This document shows, piece by piece, positions 1-12,155 of a stretch of DNA of 64,000 nucleotides (within the stretch, counting starts at the first letter, position 1; each line of letters starts with the position of its first letter). The notes under the pieces were generated by a model. That model made no database searches. It was not told where the DNA came from and was given only the letters and a program-made list of their open reading frames with translations. This DNA comes from Euphorbia lathyris (Eukaryota; Streptophyta; Magnoliopsida; Malpighiales; Euphorbiaceae). The stretch lies in contig NC_088915.1 of the NCBI RefSeq assembly GCF_963576675.1, positions 83,585,501 through 83,649,500 on the forward strand, read 5' to 3'. Made by a program: the position numbers and the translations under genes.

Positions 1-475
1 TCTATGGTTTCGTAACATATGGGTATATGTAGGGTTTTTATTGCAAAAAGATGACTGAAGTTTTTGTCGTTAGCAAAACCAATGACCTTTAGGTTATCAC
101 TATCAATTTGACTGTTGAATAACCTCGAAATAGAAAATTTCAAAAATCAATTTTGTTTAGTTCCATATTTGCATTGGAACCACTTTTTCGGGTTTCCAAA
201 ATCACTATAAACTTTCTCTCTAAAATTTCATTTGGTTTCTCCTAACCAAACAACAAATAAATGATCTCAAAATGGAAAAGATGAAGAACTAAAGTTTCTT
301 AGAATATTATTAATTTCTAAAAATTTCTATTTTAAGGTCATCAACGGTCAAATTGACAATGTCAACATAAAAGTCATTAGTTTTGTTAACGAAGAGGAAC
401 CTCAATCCTTTTTTTGCAATAAAAAAACATAAGCACTCATCTGCAAATCCGAAAAACCATGTAAATTAACCCTAA
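1..475. mobile_element. Mutator-type foldback MITE, left end cut by window
   Basis: About 115 bases at roughly 35-155 recur in reverse complement at roughly 300-425. Both arms share the path TTTTTATTGCAAAAA, then GTTAGCAAAAC or GTTAACAAAAC, then ATCAATTTGAC or GTCAATTTGAC, then AAATAGAAA. The outer parts (near 1-30 and 430-470) also match, including ATGGTTT. A long inverted repeat around a short non-coding centre is the structure of a Mutator-derived MITE. The left terminus and its TSD lie outside the window, so the superfamily call is an inference. Confidence 0.6.
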
Positions 476-1756
476 AATTTATCAATACAATTAACAGAAG
501 TATCTAAATTACCATAATTATCAATAAAAACACTCATAAAGGAGATTAAAGGTCTATTTGGTTTGGTTGTATGGTTAACTATTGTAGTTAGTTGTTTCCG
601 AAGCTGTTATGAGCCTGCAATTGCATTCAAATATGCATTGATATTTTTTTTTGAGTGGGCCAACACTCACTATCTTTAGGGAGAATTTGCTTGGGTATGC
701 CCTGTTAAAATGGAAATTCTTTTTGACAAACATAGGAGGAGAAAGGCATTTAGATCCCAAATTCACTACACAAAAAGCCTACCTGTGCAATGACACTCAC
801 ACTTTTAGGATAACCAACTTGAGCCTTAGCCTGTTCTTTCTTAAACACACCACACAAGAAACCCATGCCTTTCACTGTTATCCCAGAATACCTTGAATCT
901 GTCTCATGCCTAAAAACAAGCTGTTGTAGTTAAATACATTGTCAAGAAAGTATGAGTGTATGAAGATAAAATTGCTAAAATAATGACATTTGAGGGAGGA
1001 TGCTGAAGTAAGGATAAATAAAAACTCTGTGAATAAAGTATTTATTTCTGGACACTTGTTCATATCTTGAGCCGGAAATAAAATGTTTGATGGTTGTCTT
1101 TTGTGTGTTTAAAAGAATAGTCTGGCCAAACTTATGAAACAGGCCGTGTAGAGTGCTTAGGTTAAGAACAAGAATTACTCATGTGTTGAGAACTGGGTGC
1201 ATTTAAATATCGTTGCATGTAGACAGAATTCTTACACCTGAAATAGCTACTCACTTCCATACCTTAGCCTTAGCCTAACATTACAACCTATGTCAAGACC
1301 TTTGGACTATGTTTGAAAAAAATGTTGATCCATAGATACAGGACCAAAAAGCAAACTCACACCCTAAGGGTGTATTTTACCGAGCTAAGGAGTGAAGTTG
1401 CATTCCTTTCCCCTATGGCAAACAAGTGCCATACGAGAGCGAGTGAAAAATTCCATTCCTTGGTGAGGCACAACAGGCAAACAGGTTGTTCCTGTGAAAA
1501 TTGAGGTCTAATTTTAAGCTTTAAGGAATTTCTCGAGCAGGGTACACAATCTTGCACTAGTATAACCTCATCAAAAGATCATAACTTGCACATATTCTGT
1601 CAATATCTCCTCAGAGCAAAATGATTACTATAATCTTCTCAGTTCTCTGAAACATTCAAAAATCATGTTTCCGTATTCTTTCATTCCTAACTCTTTTTCC
1701 TTTGGATTAACTTGCTTTCTATCTGTTGTTTACTTGAGGACAAGCAAAGATTCAAT
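476..1756 (+). mobile_element. Probable 3' non-coding part of an Athila-like gypsy element
   Basis: No credible gene is seen here. The stretch ends in a polypurine tract (CAATTTGGGGG, 1753-1763) just before an LTR-like start. The preceding TTGAGGACAAGCAAAG (about 1734-1750) resembles the region before the polypurine tract of Athila/Tat elements. Short ORFs at 651-896, 1313-1504 and 1357-1557 have no recognisable domain. The left limit of the element is unknown, and the first hundred bases may be unrelated. Confidence 0.4.
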
Positions 1757-1767
1757 TTGGGGGTATT

Positions 1768-3010
1768 TGTTAGGCATGAAATTGACTACATTTTAACGTA
1801 CTAATTATAATAAATTAAGGGTGTTTGTTGTGTTTTATTGCAAGAAGGAAGGTCTTATAGGTGCTTTTGTGCAGATAAGGAAAGTTTAAGCCGAACAGAC
1901 TAGAAGCAGCCTGTTTCGCACATACCAAGAGGAGATTGAGCCATTCTTTGATCCAGCGGTCAAACGCCGGAACTTCTGATGATGGACATCGACAGGACGG
2001 GAAGTAGGTATGGCAGTAGCTGCAGGCAGAAAGGCGGATAAGTGCAGTCGTAAAGCAACAAGATGAAAGGAAAGCTCGACCCTTGAGTGTTCAAGGGTCA
2101 AAAGGATCTTCACTACTTTTAGCATTTTTAGATTTATGAACAATTGACTTTTTATTGTAATATTTTGATCGGATACTTTTCTGGTACCGTTTTGGCCCTG
2201 ACCTTTCCTTTAAATAGATGTAGTAAGGATAGGAAAGAAGAAGGGGATCTTTGGAAAAAGAAAAATATAGACTTAGTCCGGAAGAAAGAAAGCTCCAGAG
2301 ATGGAGTTTCAGAGCTTTGAACCAGCAGATTGCTCACTCGCCAGTATGAGTGAGTAATCCTTTTGAATAGGCGTGGCCAGTTGGGGCCGGTGATGTAAGC
2401 TTCCTAAGTCTATTAATGAATGAATGGTGTTAATGTATGAAGTGTTTGATGAGGCTTTATATTTCAGTGCTTATACATATATGCCTGTGTTAGATGAATG
2501 ATAGGACACTGCTTTCATCTTCACCGAACTCTCTATCAAGCATCCAACCCCGAAGCAGAAATGTTAGGTGGTTTTATCAAGGGTTTTCTCATTTGAAATG
2601 CTGCTTCAATCTTACTGCAAGAAAGAACAAAACTTTTGGACGATGTTGGTTTTAGTAAGTCTTAGAATCTTAAGAACACACGAGAGTTGACTTAAGTGAG
2701 CATTAAAGCAGAAACCTTGACTTCAGTTGCATCATTCATGACTAATTAGGTTGTTTAGGAGCTTACGGTAACCTGTTCCGCTGTGCTTAGCCTGTTCTAC
2801 TCGTTTATCATTATCAAGTAATCATTTTTATTCGTAAAATCAATTGTTTAGTCACAAGTTTTCACATCTCTCAACATCTATCAATATAAAAGAGTCACAC
2901 ACCACGAACACCCTGTTCAACAACGTTTTCTAGTAAAATTTGGTCCTCAATCCCTATGGAGACGATACTTAACTTATCACTTTATTACTTGTATCTAGTG
3001 CACTTGCTAG
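1768..3010 (+). mobile_element. Athila-like 3' LTR remnant
   Basis: The block starts TGTTAGGCATG directly after the polypurine tract. It ends with TATCTAGTGCACTTGCTAG, nearly the same as the end of the Athila 5' LTR at 56941-56970, and the two blocks also share ATGAGTGAGTAAT and a GGAGACGATA-like stretch. Length (about 1.24 kb) fits an Athila LTR. The starts differ, so this is a related but distinct subfamily. No second LTR or TSD is found, so the rest of the element lies to the left or is lost. Confidence 0.6.
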
Positions 3011-3521
3011 AGTCTATTTTGAGAACAACAACATTACTTTGTGTGTTTTCACCATTAGATGAATTTTACACTCCATCATCCAATGGTGAAAAGAATAAAG
3101 TAAGACTTACTTTGCCAGTTTGTATGTGGATAAAGTTATCTAGATATGACAAATGTATATTATTCCCTCTCACCAGTTCAGGTGTTGATAACTTCTCTGC
3201 CCAAAAGACCAGAAATGATTGAAAGATAATTTGAACTCCAAACCGCTACCATTTAAATTCTTTATTAATAAGTAATACTTAACTTCTAAATTTAATTTTA
3301 CATTAATTAATTAATGAATATTTATTAGTATTTAAGATAATTAAAAATTTAATTACAATAAAAAATAAAAAAACTATAAATTATAAGTGAAATAAAAATA
3401 TATATTTTTATTTGAAATAAATTGTTATAAAAAAAGTCAAATATTTTTTATATTTATCTTCTCAAATTTTATATTAAATTACATTATTGTTACCTAATAA
3501 AATAAAATTTGACTCATATTA
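3011..3521. other. AT-rich stretch, no gene seen
   Basis: Very AT-rich beyond 3240. The small ORF 2956-3222 has no domain and begins inside the LTR remnant. A short inverted pair (TTTTCACCATT near 3046 and AATGGTGAAAA near 3083) is present. The left part of the Helitron ending at 4010 may start here, but I cannot place its 5' TC terminus. Confidence 0.4.
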
Positions 3522-4010
3522 TATAAGATATATAGTAAATAAAAACATACTAAAAACATTGCAAGCATTTTATTATCATACTATAATAATATGAAAAATT
3601 ATTTATTATTATTAAATAATATTATGATTTCTTCAAATAATTTAGAGAATTTAAACATTGTCGTAAAAAATATAAGCTATAAAATTACTATAATATTTAA
3701 ATTAATCATAAGATTTATCAAATAATATTATACATCACATGCAACACATGAGTCTTCGAGTAATATAGTAAATAGAGACATGTTAAAAATATTGCAAACA
3801 TTTTTATTATCATACTACAATAATATGAAAGATTATTTATTACTATTAAATAATAATACGATTTTTTAAAGAATTAATTAATAATTTAAACATTATCGTA
3901 AAAAAATAAAAAAATAAGTAAAGTTACAAAATTAATATAATATTTAAATAAGTCATAAGTTTTATTAAATGATATTATATATTCCGTGCAACACACGGGT
4001 CTCTGACTAG
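3522..4010 (+). mobile_element. Helitron 3' end, tandemly duplicated
   Basis: The sequence ends with hairpin CCGTGCAACACACGG, a short spacer, then CTAG followed by T. This is the Helitron signature of a stem-loop about 10 bases before CTRR, inserted at an A/T target. The last 240 bases exist twice in tandem, at about 3522-3757 and 3758-4010: ATATAGTAAATA, the ATAATATGAAA stretch and the terminal hairpin recur. The inner hairpin copy (TGCAACACATGAG near 3740) is decayed. No Rep/helicase ORF is visible, so it is non-autonomous or truncated. Confidence 0.55.
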
Positions 4011-4114
4011 TTATTTTTATTTTGACATACATATTGTAATTATTAAATTTAATAATTCAAATAAATAAATAAAATAATAAGTTTAGTAATCGATTTCAAT
4101 TTTTTTACTTAAAG

Positions 4115-4465
4115 TTGGATTATATTGTCAATCTTTGATTGGTTGGATTTTTAATTGTCAAACAAAACGTTTTAAAAAAAATTAGAAATCTCAAAAGACA
4201 AAATCAAAGGAAAGTCCAATCTTCTTTAGTTGGACTTTTAATTATCAAACAAATCTTCGAAGTATTAAATGTCTGTTCCAAAAACTAGAAGTCTCAAAAG
4301 TAAAACCAAAGGCAATTCTAATCTTCATTAGTTAGACTTTTAATTGTCATACAAATATTTGATTGGTCGAACGTTTAATTGTCAAACAAATCATTGGAGT
4401 ATCAAACGTTTTTTCAAAAATTTGGATATCTCAAAAGTGAAAACCGAGGGCAAGTTCAATCTCCA
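4115..4465. repeat. Degenerate tandem repeat, about 112-bp unit, three copies
   Basis: The sequence TTTTTAATTGTCAAACAAA, a GTTTTAAAAA-like part, and ATCTCAAAAG with an AAAACC/AAATC tail recurs near 4147, 4250 and 4370 with substitutions. The small ORF at 4344-4556 lies in this repeat and is not credible as a gene. The sequence from 4466 to 4574 is unremarkable target DNA. Confidence 0.5.
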
Positions 4466-4574
4466 TGTGAAGCATATACAATTAGATTATATTATTTATA
4501 AATTGTGGTTTAAAAGTGAGAAAATATATAGAAAAAATTTACATGACTTCTTTTGACAGAATTACCGTAATTAT

Positions 4575-4751
4575 TATTAGAGTATATTATTTATCTGTAG
4601 CTAATATTTTATCTGTATATTTAACACTCAGCATAGTTCCCTATTTTTAGCCTAGAATATAGGATCAGTCAGTGACTACAAAGTAAACTGTACTCTGTAT
4701 ATATTTGATTTACACATTAATAACAATCACTGAACAATTCAAATTGTTACA
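4575..4751 (+). repeat. Copia 5' LTR
   Basis: 177 bp, starting TATTAGAG and ending TTGTTACA, immediately followed by the primer site. The first two bases are TA in both LTRs instead of the usual TG. The exact TSD on both sides fixes this boundary. Confidence 0.92.
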
Positions 4752-4885
4752 TGGTATCAAAGACCAAACCCTAACCTACCTCTCTCTTTCTCTCTCCCCA
4801 AACCAAAACACTTTGCCCGCCTAACCTATCCTCTCCTTCGGCCGCCGCCGCCGATCACCTATCTTCTCCTTCGGCCGCCGCCGCC

Positions 4886-5446
4886 ATGTCAAACACCTAT
4901 GCCAACTCTAACACCGAAACACCACACACCGAAAACTCAAACACTATGACAACCAACCTAGAAAAATTAAACACAACCCATCCATCCCTCACGGTCTCAA
5001 ACATCTCCATATTTATCAAAATCACACTCGACAATGAAAAAGTACATTACCCAACCTGGGATGTCCTATTTAAACTTCATGCCAAAGCCTTCCAGGTCCT
5101 TGATCACATCATCCCCTCCACTTCCGCCGACTCTATGTCAAACACAAACCCTGAACTCTGATCTCACATTGATGTTGTTGTCTTACAATGGATATACAAC
5201 ACTATGTCACTTGATTTCCTTCACACCATCATCGAACCTGACTCCACCGCAGCCAAAGCCTGGACCCGTCTACAGGATATATTCTCTGACAACAAGCACT
5301 CTCGTGCCCTACTTCTTCAACAAGAGTTCTCAAAAATCAAGTTGGACAACTTCTTTAACATCTCCTCCTACTGTCAACACCTCAAATCTATTTCTGATTA
5401 ATTATCCAATATAGACTGCCCCGTTACTAATGATCAGATGGTTTTA
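4886..5446 (+). pseudogene. Copia gag (UBN2-type), broken
   Basis: One reading frame starts at ATG 4886 and continues past in-frame stops at 5159-5161 (TGA) and 5399-5401 (TAA). It matches the copia Gag style: ITLDNEKVHYPTWDVLF near the N-terminus, then KAWTRLQDIFSDN and LLLQQEFSKIKL. Further on, in other frames, lies a Gly/Arg-rich stretch (RNDGRYSRGRHSGR) typical of Gag C-termini. I see no zinc knuckle. Gag forms the virus-like particle that packages element RNA; this copy cannot. Confidence 0.8.
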
Positions 5447-5897
5447 TAACTTATTTCTCGAAGAAACCACTCGTACCCGAAAATCCATCCCTCATACGAA
5501 CTCTGTCGCTCTCACTACATCGACTTTTGTTTCTCATCACCCGACATCCTCCTTTCCACCTGCGCGGCCAGCGCACCACCGCCCCACTCACTATTCTCAC
5601 GGAGGCAGAAACGATGGAAGGTATAGCCGTGGCAGACACAGTGGGCGCTACCAATCGCGTCCCTCCGGTTCCGGATCTCGATACCCGTACAACCCGTCAT
5701 GGGTCCTCTATTCACTATGGCCACCGCAGCAACCATAGGCCACCTCGCCCTGCCCATATCCTACGAACACTTAGGCTCACCAAACGCCCTCTGGCCATCC
5801 ATATCAAACCACGATCCTTGGACCTCGACCTAATATACACCAAGCACATCTCAATGTAGCCACTCCGTCTTATGCTCCAAGTCATATTGCAGCTGCT

Positions 5898-6877
5898 ATG
5901 CACACCATGCCAATCACACCACCTCCTGATCAATGGCACATGGACACAGGAGCCACATCTCACATGACAGCTCACAAAGGTACGCTCACCTCTTATTTTG
6001 ATTCGAGCCTCAATGGTAATATTATTATTGGTAATGGTCATTGTTTTCCTATTTGTGGTTTTGGTAATGCAACTTTACCTACTAAACATCATCCCTTAAA
6101 ATTGAACAATGTTTTGCATGCCCCCAGCTCTTTAAAAATCTTATTTATGTCCGTTAATTTACTATTGATAACCAAGTTTCTGTGGAATCTGATCCATTGG
6201 GTTTCTCTGTGAAGGATTTACAGATGGGGACACTTATCATGAGATGTAATAGTACGGGATATCTCTATCCATTCATGTCTAGCTCCTCCACCTCACCGAT
6301 TTTGCATTCTGCTCTTACTACTTTGTCTTCTGATATTTGGCACAATTGTTTGGGACATCCTGGACCTCCAATTTTGCACACCCTGTTGAATAAAAATTTG
6401 ATTTCATGTAATAGGATTAAGAATGTTTCTGTTTGCTCTTCTTGTGTTATAGGAAAACAGGTTAAATTACCGTTTGAATCCTCTTATAATTTTACTTGCA
6501 TGCCCTTTGATTTAATTCACAGTGATATCTGGACATCTCCTATCTTAAGTTCTAATGGTCATCGTTACTATGTGATATTTCTAGATAATTACACAAATTT
6601 TCTATGGACTTTTCCCTTAGCTCAAACATCACAAGTATTCTCTGTATTTCTTCATTTTCGATCCCTTGTCCGCACACAATTTGAGCGTGACATTAAATTT
6701 TTTCAGTGTGACAATGGGGTGAATTCAACAATAACTCCTTATGTCAGTTCTGTCAAAATAATGGAATACAATTTCGATTCTCCTGTTTATACACTTCACC
6801 CCAAAATGGGAACATACAATTCGAACCATAAACAATGTAATTCGCACAGTCATGAATCATGCTTCTGTCCCGTTTAA
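5898..6877 (+). pseudogene. Copia protease and integrase region, broken
   Basis: Two overlapping ORFs. The first (5898-6212) holds the aspartic-protease motif WHMDTGATSHMT. The second (6182-6877) holds the GAG-pre-integrase zinc finger (WHNCLGHPG, then VCSSCVIGKQ) and the start of the integrase core (DLIHSDIW, then YYVIFLDNYTNFLW). The frame breaks near 6190 and again near 6750. The remainder of integrase continues in another frame to about 7270 (ORF 6859-7272, GCLCFPLIP and CVFLGYPSNHRGYKC). Confidence 0.85.
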
Positions 6878-7520
6878 TTTATGGCACCATGGTCCAGAAA
6901 TTGCTACTCACCTACTCAACATATATCCTCACCGAATCTTGGATTTACCATTGTCCCACCAAAATTCTTTATCAACGGGATCCCACTTATTCACACTTAC
7001 ATGTCTTCGGGTGTTTGTGCTTCCCTCTTATTCCCTCTCTGTCTCCTCATAAGTTAGAGGCTCGTTCCTACCCGTGTGTCTTTCTCGGTTACCCATCTAA
7101 TCATAGAGGATATAAATGTTTTGACATATCCAAAAATAGAATAATAGTTTCTCGTCATGTCATGTTCGACGAAACCATTTTTACATTTTCACCAAGACCA
7201 GCAGCTCGCCCTTCGGCATCTGCGATTTCAGAACCGTCCGACGGCTTCCTGTTGTCTCCAGCGTCATTATAAAACCTCCCGTCTCCCTCATCCCCATCAC
7301 TTCCCCTTCCTATTCATCCCGTTCTTACCTCTCGCCCATCCCCTCCTATTCACTTATCTCGTCTCATGTCTCTCTTGTGTCATCCCCTTTTGTACCGTTT
7401 CCCTCAGTTTCCCCTCTAATTTCGACCCCCTCCAATAGCCGTACCTCGCATTCCCCCACTCGCATAGCCACTATTGTCGAGTCCTCAACCAACACCATCC
7501 CCAATCTAAACATTCATAAT

Positions 7521-9138
7521 ATGATCACACTCACACAGCACAACATACATAAACCTCGTCGTATGCTTAATCTATCTACTTCTGTGTCACCTGTCATATC
7601 TCCCATTCCCAAAACACCATCCCTTGCATTGCATGATCCAAATTGGACACAAGGCATGACTGATGAATTTGAGGCTCTTATTGAAAATAAGACGTGGGTA
7701 CTAGTACCGCGAACAAAAAATGCTAATGTTATTTGTAGTTGGTGGATTTTCAGGCACAAGACCAAGTCTGATGGCTCATTTGAAAGGTACAAAGTACGGT
7801 TAGTGGGAAATGGATCAGGACAATTGGCTGGAATAGACTGTGGTGAAACATTTAGCCCTATGGTTAAGCCAGCTACTATTTGAGCTGTTCTCAGTATTGC
7901 TCTTTCCCGAAATTGGAATCTTCGCTAATTAGATGTAAAAAATGCTTACTTGCATGGAAACCTTAGTGAAACCGTTTACATGCACCAACCATTGGGATTT
8001 CGTGATTTGAAGCATCTTGACCATGTCTGTTTACTTCAAAAATCATTGTACGGACTCAAACAAGCCCCAAGGGCATGGTACCAACGATTCGCCACATATG
8101 TCACTTCCATGGGTTTCACCAACAGCATATCAGATCACTCACTATTTGTCTATCAACACGGCACAAACACATCTTATATTCTCCTGTACGTTGATGACAT
8201 TTTTTTAGTTACCTCTTCTGACAAACTTCAAAACTCCATATTCTCCAAATTGAAATCAGAATTTGCAATGAAAGATTTGGGTTAACTGCACTACTTCTTG
8301 GGGATATCTGTCACTCACTCACCATGTTCCCTATTTCTGTCTCAACGCAAATATGCGTCAAAAATAATTGCAAAAGCTGGTATTGAATCTGTCGCCACTC
8401 CTGTCGACACCAAGCAGAAGCTCTTTTTTCGGCTCCGCCTACTATGATCCCACAGAATACAGAAAATTAGCAGGTGCTCTCCAGTATCTTACCCTCACCA
8501 GACCTGATATATCATATGCCGTTCAACAGATCTGCTTGTTCATGCACGATCCTAAGACATCACACATGGCCGCCCTTAAACGAATTCTTCGGTATATTCA
8601 AGGTACTTTTGATCTCGGTCTCACTTTAATTGCATCTTCTCCATGTCAATTAACCTTTTACACCGATGCGGATTGGGCGGGTTATCCTGACACTCATCGG
8701 TCGACATCAGGCTACTGTGTATTTCTTGGAGATAATCTCATTTCTTGGTAAGCCAAACGATAGCCTACTCTATCTCGCTCAAGTGTAGAAGCATGATATC
8801 ATGGGGTTTCAAATGTAGTATCTGAAACATGTTGGATACGTAACCTTCTTCTTGAGCTCGGCTGCCCAATTCAAAAATCAACCGTAGTCTACTGTGACAA
8901 TGTCAGCGCCGTTTACCTCACAGGTAATCCAGTTCAACACCACAGAACCAAACATGTAGAGATGGACATTCACTTTGTTCGGGAAAGGGTTGCAAAAGGA
9001 GAAGTCAGAGTTCTACATGTTCGTTCTCGATATCAAATCGCTGACATCTTTACCAAAAGACTGACGTCACCTCTCTTTGAAGATTTTCTCAATAGTCTTA
9101 ATGTTCGGCCTCCGAACATATCGACTACGGGAGAGTAT
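7521..9138 (+). pseudogene. Copia reverse transcriptase and RNase H, broken
   Basis: RT begins near DPNWTQGMTDEFEAL (about 7636), continues through KTWVLVPR and GETFSPMVKPA, then stops (TGA near 7881). A second piece (7950-8285) has LYGLKQAPRAWYQRF and the catalytic YVDDIFLV. A third (8368-8751) has the RNase H region: LTRPDISYAVQ and FYTDADWAG. After a stop near 8751 the frame resumes with YCDNVSAVYLTGNP, HHRTKHVEMDIHF and IADIFTKRLTSP. All copia RT/RH landmarks are in order, with at least four breaks. Confidence 0.9.
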
Positions 9139-9312
9139 TAGAGTATATTATTTATCTGTAGCTGATATCTTATCTATATATTTAACACTCAACTTAGTTC
9201 CCTATTTCTAGCCTAGAATATAGGATCAGTCATTGACTACAAAGTAAACTCTACTCTGTATATATTTGATTTACACATCAATAACAATCACTGAACCATT
9301 CAAATTGTTACA
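9136..9312 (+). repeat. Copia 3' LTR
   Basis: 177 bp, aligning end to end with 4575-4751 with 10 substitutions and no gaps by eye. It is flanked on the right by the TSD ATTAT (9313-9317). Confidence 0.92.
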
Positions 9313-9317
9313 ATTAT

Positions 9318-9763
9318 TACGTAAAAAGTGTTAACTTAATAGTATTCTATCAACAGTTCCTTACAGAATATATTTCCGTCAAAATATAACGTCAAAGAAA
9401 ATTGAGAGAATGTTCCAACATAATGTTTTGATGGAATATTCATTCTATCATCAATAATACTGACGTAATGTTTTCTGACGGAATTCCATAAACTTTACCG
9501 ATGAAATGCATTCCGTAAAATTTCGTCTCAATCATACATTTTATAGCAGTGTCCTCATCCTCGCTTCCGAGGGACAAACAACCTCATTCCCGCCCCATGG
9601 GGATTCTAATCGGGGATTCCTAGTCCCCACCGGGGAGGATCTCAGATGGGAATGGATCTCCACCCCATTTACATCCCTAAATAACATTGTGAATTTTTAC
9701 TAGTGTAGTTGCATATTTACTAATCAATTCTTATTGCTGATAGAAAAGACTTATAGGTGCTAG
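9318..9763. other. No gene seen; host repeat interrupted by the copia element
   Basis: The text on both sides of the copia insertion shares short TTCCGTCA/TGACGGAA-like motifs (9376, 9477), suggesting it landed in an older repeat. The ORF at 9506-9703 has no recognisable domain. Confidence 0.4.
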
Positions 9764-10260
9764 TAGGGCTACACATAACTAACTGGAAAGCCGATTTCTG
9801 AAACTGAAACCGAATCAAAAAATAGGTTAACCGTAACTGGTGGACTAGTTTACATTTTTTCATTTCAAAAACCGATAGTTAACCGAAACCGAAAAGTAAA
9901 CCGATTATGTATTGATACACATAAAACTAATATAAATATATGTAGAAATTTAATTATCAATATATAAATATACATATTTATATTGAATTTTTAAGTTAAA
10001 ATATTAAAATAACTTAAAATTTATTTGTTTTGGCGATTTTATTAATTAAATTTGAAGTTCAATATTTTTATTTAATATTTAAATAATTATATATTTATTT
10101 TAAAGTGAATAATTATAGATTAGAGTGATATTTGCTACGAAAAGTCACTAATGGTTAACCAGCTGAAGTAATAAGCTAACCAAAATATGATTAACCAAAT
10201 TAAATGGACTGATTAATGGTTTTTGTTAATAGATTGGTTAACCGACCATGTGCACCCCTA
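9764..10260. mobile_element. hAT-type MITE with TSD GTGCTAG
   Basis: It starts TAGGGCTACACATAACTAAC and ends with the imperfect reverse complement (GTTAACCGACCATGTGCACCCCTA region). Internal GTTAACCGAAACCG-like motifs are repeated in both orientations. GTGCTAG flanks both ends (9757-9763 and 10261-10267), with an eighth base that differs. The TAGGG(G)TG terminus and 7-8 bp duplication fit hAT. No ORF. Confidence 0.75.
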
Positions 10261-10600
10261 GTGCTAGATATGTTTTGAGCTGATAATGGTGCTAGTTCCT
10301 CAACTTTGATGTTGCTACTTATACTTATGCTTCTATTGATGTAGAAATTTCCAGAATTCTTTGTAGTATACCACAAATTTGAAGCACACAATATTGTTCT
10401 AAATTTAATACTCCAAAAACCATAAATTTTGCCATGGAAAATCAGGACAACCTGTTTTGAGTTGTTGATTGTCATGGAGAGAGTAAGTTTTTTTTACTAA
10501 GTTTTGGTAGTTTAGGGAAAAAGATAATGGTATAATAGTCGTTTGATCGACTAAGCTATGATACCACTTATTGGAAGTATTGCAACAATATAACATATAT
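10261..10600 (-). pseudogene. LTR-retrotransposon gag start remnant, antisense
   Basis: The minus-strand ORF 10475-10200 starts with VLIFHGKIYGFWSIKFRTIL, the usual opening of copia/UBN2-type Gag proteins. Upstream on the same strand, near 10548-10575, is TGGTATCATAGC, a near match to a tRNA-iMet primer site. This is therefore the 5' end of a degraded minus-strand element into which the hAT MITE at 9764 inserted. No LTR partner is seen. Confidence 0.6.
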
Positions 10601-12067
10601 GTATATCAATGGATATGCTAGGTTGCTTTTTTCTGTTTTTTATTTATTTTGCATAATCAGTTCTTCGTTTTTTCTTCTTTTATGTCTTATTAAAACAGTT
10701 AAAAAAACTATCATAATGCTAATAATACATAGGGTAAATAATTATAAGGTTTCTGTGTTTTTACCTAATACACTAGCCAGTCTCTCTGTTTTTACAAATA
10801 AATAGTTGAAAACCCGTGCGATGCACGGGATACGAAACTTTTATATAATTTAGATAAATAAATAAATTGACATATTTACTTTTAAGTAATTTTATATCAT
10901 GCTATGCTTTTTTTTATATTATATATATTTGAAATTAATATATATTTTTATTGATAATTCAAATTAAATTATTTTGAAAATAATTGATTAATTTTTTATA
11001 TAATTTTAATTAAAGGTGAATGATTTATTTCTTTTTACAAAATTCAATGATTTGTACTTTTTATAAAATAATAATAATAAAATAGGAGATTAATTAAAAA
11101 ATATATTAGAATATAGTGAAAAACCAAAAATTGAATTAAAGTATAATTAAAATTAAATATTATATTTACGATACAAAAGAATTACAATCTATGTTAAAGT
11201 GGAAGCAACATCAATATATTATGCTATAAACTATTATAATCAATACTTTTCTAATGTTGCACATGAAGAAACTTTATCAATTTAATATGTTACATATAAA
11301 AAAAATAAAATTCATAAGAATTAGTCACAAATTCATCTTGATGATAATCATATTGCTTGATGGAATTTCATGATTACCAAGTATTCGAATTCAATTATTC
11401 ACGCTGCTATAATAACCCAATATATCCAATTCAATCAGGTTAAGGTGATGATTTCTCATATTTTCATCTCGTAATATCTCATCAAGTCAGTCAATCAATT
11501 TGTTCTTCATTCTTTCACTATATAGAATAGCAGTCACGCTCGTAGATATCACTTATTTGATTTTATTAATATTTTCTAATTATTATATATTCTTGAATTT
11601 TGTAAGCAAGAAAAACAAATAAAAGAATAGAAAACAAAAATGAATGGACAAAAAAAAATTAGGAGAGAACTATCTTTCTCTCGTTTTTTTTTCGAAAATA
11701 AGAGAGAATATCAAGATATAAGCATATAAAGAAGAGAGTGAAAATATTTTTTGCCCATTAATTAAAAAATTTATATTTTCTTAATGAAGTATTAAGTCTA
11801 CTCAGTACAAAAAAAACGTTTTATAATTAATATGTGAATTAATTCTATTAATTAGAATCATTATGCACAATATTTGAGAATTTGAAAAGATTCAAATAAT
11901 AATATTTTTTAATTAATATTTTCCAACAACTTGTCCTATAATCATATTTCATTTTCATATGTTAAAAACTCTTGAAATACTAACAATTTTGTATAAACCA
12001 TAATATAATAATTTGAAACTATATAAGCCAATGTTGCAAAATCAATTATCTCAATATCTCATAATTA

Positions 12068-12155
12068 ATGTACATTTTTAGGATCCCGGGTTAGGCGGCT
12101 TTGTTTTGTTTTCTTCTTTTCCTTTCCTACAAAAAAAAATGTACATTTTTAGGAT
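12068..12155 (+). mobile_element. 54-bp LINE/SINE 3' end with 17-bp TSD
   Basis: The 17-mer ATGTACATTTTTAGGAT occurs at 12068-12084 and 12139-12155. Between them are 54 bases starting CCCGGGTTAGGCGGC and ending in TAC plus a run of A. A long TSD with a poly-A tail is the mark of target-primed reverse transcription, here severely 5'-truncated. Confidence 0.75.

Larger units (their letters stand above)
4575..9312 (+). mobile_element. Complete Ty1/copia retrotransposon, decayed
   Basis: Two 177-bp direct repeats (4575-4751 and 9136-9312) flank a gag-PR-INT-RT-RNase H region. The 5-bp TSD ATTAT is perfect (4570-4574 and 9313-9317). A tRNA-iMet-type primer site begins TGGTATCAAAG at 4752, and a short purine tract (GGGAGAG) precedes the 3' LTR. 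I count 10 differences between the LTRs, so the insertion is not recent. Several frameshifts and stops show that no protein could be made. Domain order INT before RT places it in copia rather than gypsy. The leader at 4833-4885 carries a duplicated GCCGCCGCC-rich block. Confidence 0.95.

Noticed and set aside
5515..6041. Long antisense ORFs over the copia element (5515-5757 and 5715-6041, minus)
   Set aside because: They are opposite-strand readings of gag and protease sequence with no domain of their own.
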